DNA from: Lachnospiraceae bacterium
Lineage (GTDB): Bacteria; Bacillota; Clostridia; Lachnospirales; Lachnospiraceae
Assembly: GCA_900769115.1 (NCBI GenBank)
Contig: CAAGFJ010000022.1
Span: forward strand, 1-16,670
DNA length: 16,670 nt
Direction: 5' to 3'
Part shown: positions 14,665-16,670 of the stretch, piece by piece
Layout of the letters: each line of letters opens with the position of its first letter
Numbering within the stretch: the first letter of the stretch is position 1
Translations under genes and position numbers: made by a program
The notes under the pieces: generated by a model
Seen by the model: only the letters and a program-made list of their open reading frames with translations
Databases searched by the model: none
Told to the model about the DNA's origin: nothing

Positions 14665-15689
14665 TGGAAAAAGATGTGTACATATTGGCAATAGAGTCTT
14701 CCTGTGATGAGACGGCGGCAGCGGTGATCAGGAATGGAAGACAGGTGTGTTCCAATGTGATTTTTTCACAGATAGAGTTACACAAATTATATGGAGGTGT
14801 TGTTCCGGAGATTGCATCCAGAAAGCATATTGAGAAGGTAAATCAGGTTATTCGGGAGGCGTTGGATGAGGCATCTATGCGATTGCAGGATGTAGATGCC
14901 ATTGCAGTAACGTACGGACCGGGACTGGTAGGTGCACTTTTAGTAGGCGTTGCAGAGGCGAAGGCAATCGCATATGCAGCAAAGAAGCCTTTGGTGGGTG
15001 TACATCATATTGAGGGGCATATTGCAGCCAATTATATTGAGAATCTGGATTTAGAACCACCATTTTTATGTCTGGTTGTTTCAGGAGGACATACGCATCT
15101 GGTAAAGGTTGTTGACTATGACCAGTTTGAAATAATTGGTAAAACCAGGGATGATGCTGCTGGAGAAGCATTTGATAAGGTCGCAAGAGCGATTGGACTA
15201 GGTTATCCGGGAGGTCCGAAGATTGATGCGCTTGCAAAGGAAGGGAATCGTAATGCGATCGCATTTCCAAGAGCGAAGGTAGAGGGCAATGAATACGACT
15301 TTAGCTTTAGCGGGTTGAAGTCTTCTGTATTGAATTATCTGAATCAATGTGAAATGAAACAGGTGGAAGTGAATCGCGCAGATGTAGCTGCGTCTTTTCA
15401 GTATGCCGTAATTGATGTTCTGACAACGCATGCGATTCATGCAGCAAAGGAGTTAGGAATTGACAAGTTGGCTATTGCGGGTGGCGTGGCATCTAATTCT
15501 TCGTTGAGACAGAATTTACAGGAAGCGTGTGATCGGGAAGGAATCCGTTTTTATCATCCGTCTCCTATTTTCTGTACAGATAATGCAGCGATGATTGGAG
15601 TAGCAGGGTATTATGCTTATCAGAACGGAGTACGCCATGGGTTAGATCTGAATGCTGTTCCGAACTTGAAGATTGGACAAAGGATATAG
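14664..15689 (+). CDS. tsaD: tRNA N6-adenosine threonylcarbamoyltransferase TsaD
   Basis: A 341-residue ASKHA-fold metalloenzyme, the catalytic subunit that transfers the threonylcarbamoyl group to A37 of ANN-reading tRNAs. The metal-binding HxxxH is His115-IEG-His119. Other signatures are LAIESSCDETAAAV at the N-terminus, VTYGPGLVGALLVG, VVSGGHTHLV at about 138-147, DDAAGEAFDKVARAIGLGYPGGP, FSFSGLKSSV, and IAGGVASNSSLR. The length is typical. It starts at the ATG overlapping the preceding stop (TAATG), with AAAGGAG about 10 nt upstream. It is separated from its partners tsaE and tsaB by four other genes, and is followed by ispD after 5 nt. Confidence 0.97.
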   Translation: MEKDVYILAIESSCDETAAAVIRNGRQVCSNVIFSQIELHKLYGGVVPEIASRKHIEKVNQVIREALDEASMRLQDVDAIAVTYGPGLVGALLVGVAEAKAIAYAAKKPLVGVHHIEGHIAANYIENLDLEPPFLCLVVSGGHTHLVKVVDYDQFEIIGKTRDDAAGEAFDKVARAIGLGYPGGPKIDALAKEGNRNAIAFPRAKVEGNEYDFSFSGLKSSVLNYLNQCEMKQVEVNRADVAASFQYAVIDVLTTHAIHAAKELGIDKLAIAGGVASNSSLRQNLQEACDREGIRFYHPSPIFCTDNAAMIGVAGYYAYQNGVRHGLDLNAVPNLKIGQRI

Positions 15690-15694
15690 AGAAT

Positions 15695-16420
15695 ATGAAG
15701 AATAAAGTAACCGGGATTGTTCTGGCTGCGGGTAAGGGCAGCAGGATGCAGATGGATACTCCCAAGCAGTTTCTTGAGGTGGAGGGGAGACCTATACTGT
15801 ATTATTCGTTATGTGCATTTGCACAGAGCACGGTGGATAATATTATATTAGTGACGAGACAGGAAGATATAGAATATTGCAGGAAAGATATTGTTGCACG
15901 GTATCAGATAGACAAGGTGACAGATATCGTAGCAGGCGGAAAGGAAAGATACTGGTCTGTGTGGAATGGACTGCAGGCATGTAAGGATGCGGATTATGTA
16001 TTGATTCATGATGCAGCAAGACCCTGTATCCGGGTTGAGAGGATAGAACAATCTATTACAGAAGTGGTAAAATGGGATGCTTGTAGTCTGGGCGTGCCGG
16101 TGAAGGATACGATTAAGCAGGTAGATGACGACCAGTTTGGAATTGCAACACCACCGAGAAGTTATTTGTGGCAGATTCAGACACCACAGTCTTTTGCATA
16201 TAGACAATTAGTGCAGGCGTATGAGCGATTGAAGCAGGATGACGCTACAGACATCACAGATGATACAATGATAGTGGAACGTTATCTGAACCGGAAAACC
16301 AAGATAATACAAGGTGATTACAGCAATTTAAAGGTCACAACTCCAGACGATTTAGAACTCGTAGAAAATTTTTTCAAAAAAATAAAAAAAGTTGTTGACA
16401 TTGGAGTGATGAGGTGTTAA
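15695..16420 (+). CDS. ispD: 2-C-methyl-D-erythritol 4-phosphate cytidylyltransferase
   Basis: A 241-residue nucleotidyltransferase of the MEP isoprenoid pathway, joining CTP and methylerythritol phosphate to give CDP-ME. The CTP-binding motif GIVLAAGKGSRM is at residues 7-18, with PKQF at 23-26, the DAARPC motif, GVPVKDTIK, the QTPQSF motif, TDDTMIVE, and the closing VTTPDDLELVE. It is not fused to IspF. The ribosome site is poor (only GAGA close to the ATG), so translation probably depends on coupling to tsaD, whose stop is 5 nt away. The last 16 or so residues (FFKKIKKVVDIGVMRC) extend beyond the usual family end. They are encoded by a stretch with T6, A7 and A7 runs that also forms the upstream part of the tRNA promoter, and the stop codon overlaps the -10 box. 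Polymerase or ribosome slippage there would only alter the tail. Confidence 0.94.
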   Translation: MKNKVTGIVLAAGKGSRMQMDTPKQFLEVEGRPILYYSLCAFAQSTVDNIILVTRQEDIEYCRKDIVARYQIDKVTDIVAGGKERYWSVWNGLQACKDADYVLIHDAARPCIRVERIEQSITEVVKWDACSLGVPVKDTIKQVDDDQFGIATPPRSYLWQIQTPQSFAYRQLVQAYERLKQDDATDITDDTMIVERYLNRKTKIIQGDYSNLKVTTPDDLELVENFFKKIKKVVDIGVMRC

Positions 16421-16423
16421 TAT
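16365..16423 (+). promoter_or_regulatory. Strong stable-RNA promoter with UP-like element
   Basis: A consensus -35 TTGACA (16395-16400), an exact 17-bp spacer and a -10 TAATAT (16418-16423) lie within the 3' end of ispD. Just upstream, 16365-16390 is almost pure A/T with runs of T6, A7 and A7, in the place expected for an UP element that binds the alpha subunit. Start is predicted near 16430, about 33 nt before the first tRNA. Confidence 0.82.
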
Positions 16424-16462
16424 AGTCAATGTCGCTGACGAAAGGAAATAAATCAGTAGCAC

Positions 16463-16548
16463 GGAGAGGTATCGAAGTGGTCATAACGAGGCGGTCTTGA
16501 AAACCGTTTGTCCGCAAGGGCGCGTGGGTTCGAATCCCACCCTCTCCG
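16463..16548 (+). tRNA. tRNA-Ser(UGA)
   Basis: An 86-nt serine tRNA with the acceptor GGAGAGG (16463-16469) pairing CCTCTCC (16541-16547) and discriminator G16548. The anticodon loop is C-T-TGA-A-A with anticodon TGA at 16498-16500, reading UCA and related serine codons. It has a long variable arm, and a T-arm with stem GTGGG/CCCAC (16524-16528 with 16536-16540) and loop TTCGAAT. The 3' CCA is not encoded; CTG follows. Confidence 0.97.
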
Positions 16549-16549
16549 C

Positions 16550-16574
16550 TGTTCTTAACTACATAGTAAGAACA
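16550..16574 (+). other. Hairpin between the two serine tRNAs
   Basis: TGTTCTTA (16550-16557) pairs with TAAGAACA (16567-16574); two more pairs form across a one-base bulge, leaving a 4-nt loop. In the joint precursor this would sit between the tRNAs and could guide processing. There is no T-run, so it is not a terminator. Confidence 0.45.
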
Positions 16575-16587
16575 CAGCTTGCGGCTT

Positions 16588-16670
16588 GGAGAAGTACCCA
16601 AGCGGCTGAAGGGGCTCCCCTGGAAAGGGAGTAGGTCGTTAATAGCGGCGCGAGGGTTCAAATCCCTCCT
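16588..16670 (+). tRNA. tRNA-Ser(GGA), truncated by the window end
   Basis: The 5' acceptor strand GGAGAAG is at 16588-16594. The anticodon stem is CTCCC/GGGAG with loop C-T-GGA-A-A and anticodon GGA at 16622-16624, reading UCC and UCU. A long variable arm follows, then the T-arm GAGGG-TTCAAAT-CCCTC (16652-16668). Only the first two bases (CT) of the 3' acceptor strand are inside the window, so CCA status cannot be judged. It is 39 nt after tRNA-Ser(UGA) and probably shares its promoter. Confidence 0.95.

Noticed and set aside
16374..16661. A 95-codon minus-strand frame containing GGIRTHAPLRTNGFQD
   Set aside because: It is the antisense of the two serine tRNA genes. Translations of this kind are a well-known source of spurious hypothetical proteins.

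Overview
The window looks like a chromosomal housekeeping segment of a low-to-moderate GC Gram-positive anaerobe, most likely a member of the Lachnospiraceae (Clostridia). The grounds are strong AGGAGG ribosome sites, the secA-prfB order, a PadR/DUF1700/DUF4097 operon, a YcxB-like protein, and the split tsaE-tsaB-rimI ... rnz ... tsaD arrangement. I cannot name the species from sequence alone. No phage, transposase, CRISPR array or defence cassette is visible, and I found no clear sign of a new multi-gene system.

Layout. (1) 80-1940, minus strand: a three-gene operon encoding a PadR repressor, a HAAS/DUF1700 membrane protein and a membrane-anchored DUF4097 protein built on an exact 19-residue repeat. 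Its promoter (2073-2101) has a near-perfect 20-bp palindrome in the spacer, and its predicted leader carries a 77-bp element (1967-2043) able to fold as a three-way junction. (2) 2138-7660, plus strand: a promoter, then secA, prfB (with a programmed +1 frameshift), a lone cheW-like gene and hom, ending near a hairpin terminator at 7721-7760. (3) 7788-8331: a promoter and a dCMP deaminase gene. (4) 8425-12778: tex, a ycxB-like membrane gene, tsaE, tsaB and rimI, closely packed. (5) 12873-16420: a small four-cysteine protein, RNase Z, a membrane-anchored protein of unknown function, tsaD and ispD. (6) 16395-16670: a strong promoter embedded in the 3' end of ispD, driving tRNA-Ser(UGA) and tRNA-Ser(GGA); the second tRNA is cut by the window edge.

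How the genes fit together. SecA (protein export) and RF2 (termination) are core functions. hom acts in threonine/methionine synthesis and the dCMP deaminase in dTTP supply. The right half has a tRNA and translation theme: TsaE, TsaB and TsaD make t6A37, RimI is an N-terminal acetyltransferase, and RNase Z trims tRNA 3' ends. At least the first of the two serine tRNA genes lacks an encoded CCA, so its transcript is a plausible RNase Z substrate. IspD belongs to the isoprenoid (MEP) pathway.

Several starts were moved from the longest open frame by ribosome-site spacing: padR 1940, cheW-like 5946, dCMP deaminase 7852, tsaB 11622 and the membrane-anchored protein 14071. prfB was extended upstream to a GTG at 4827 across the frameshift.
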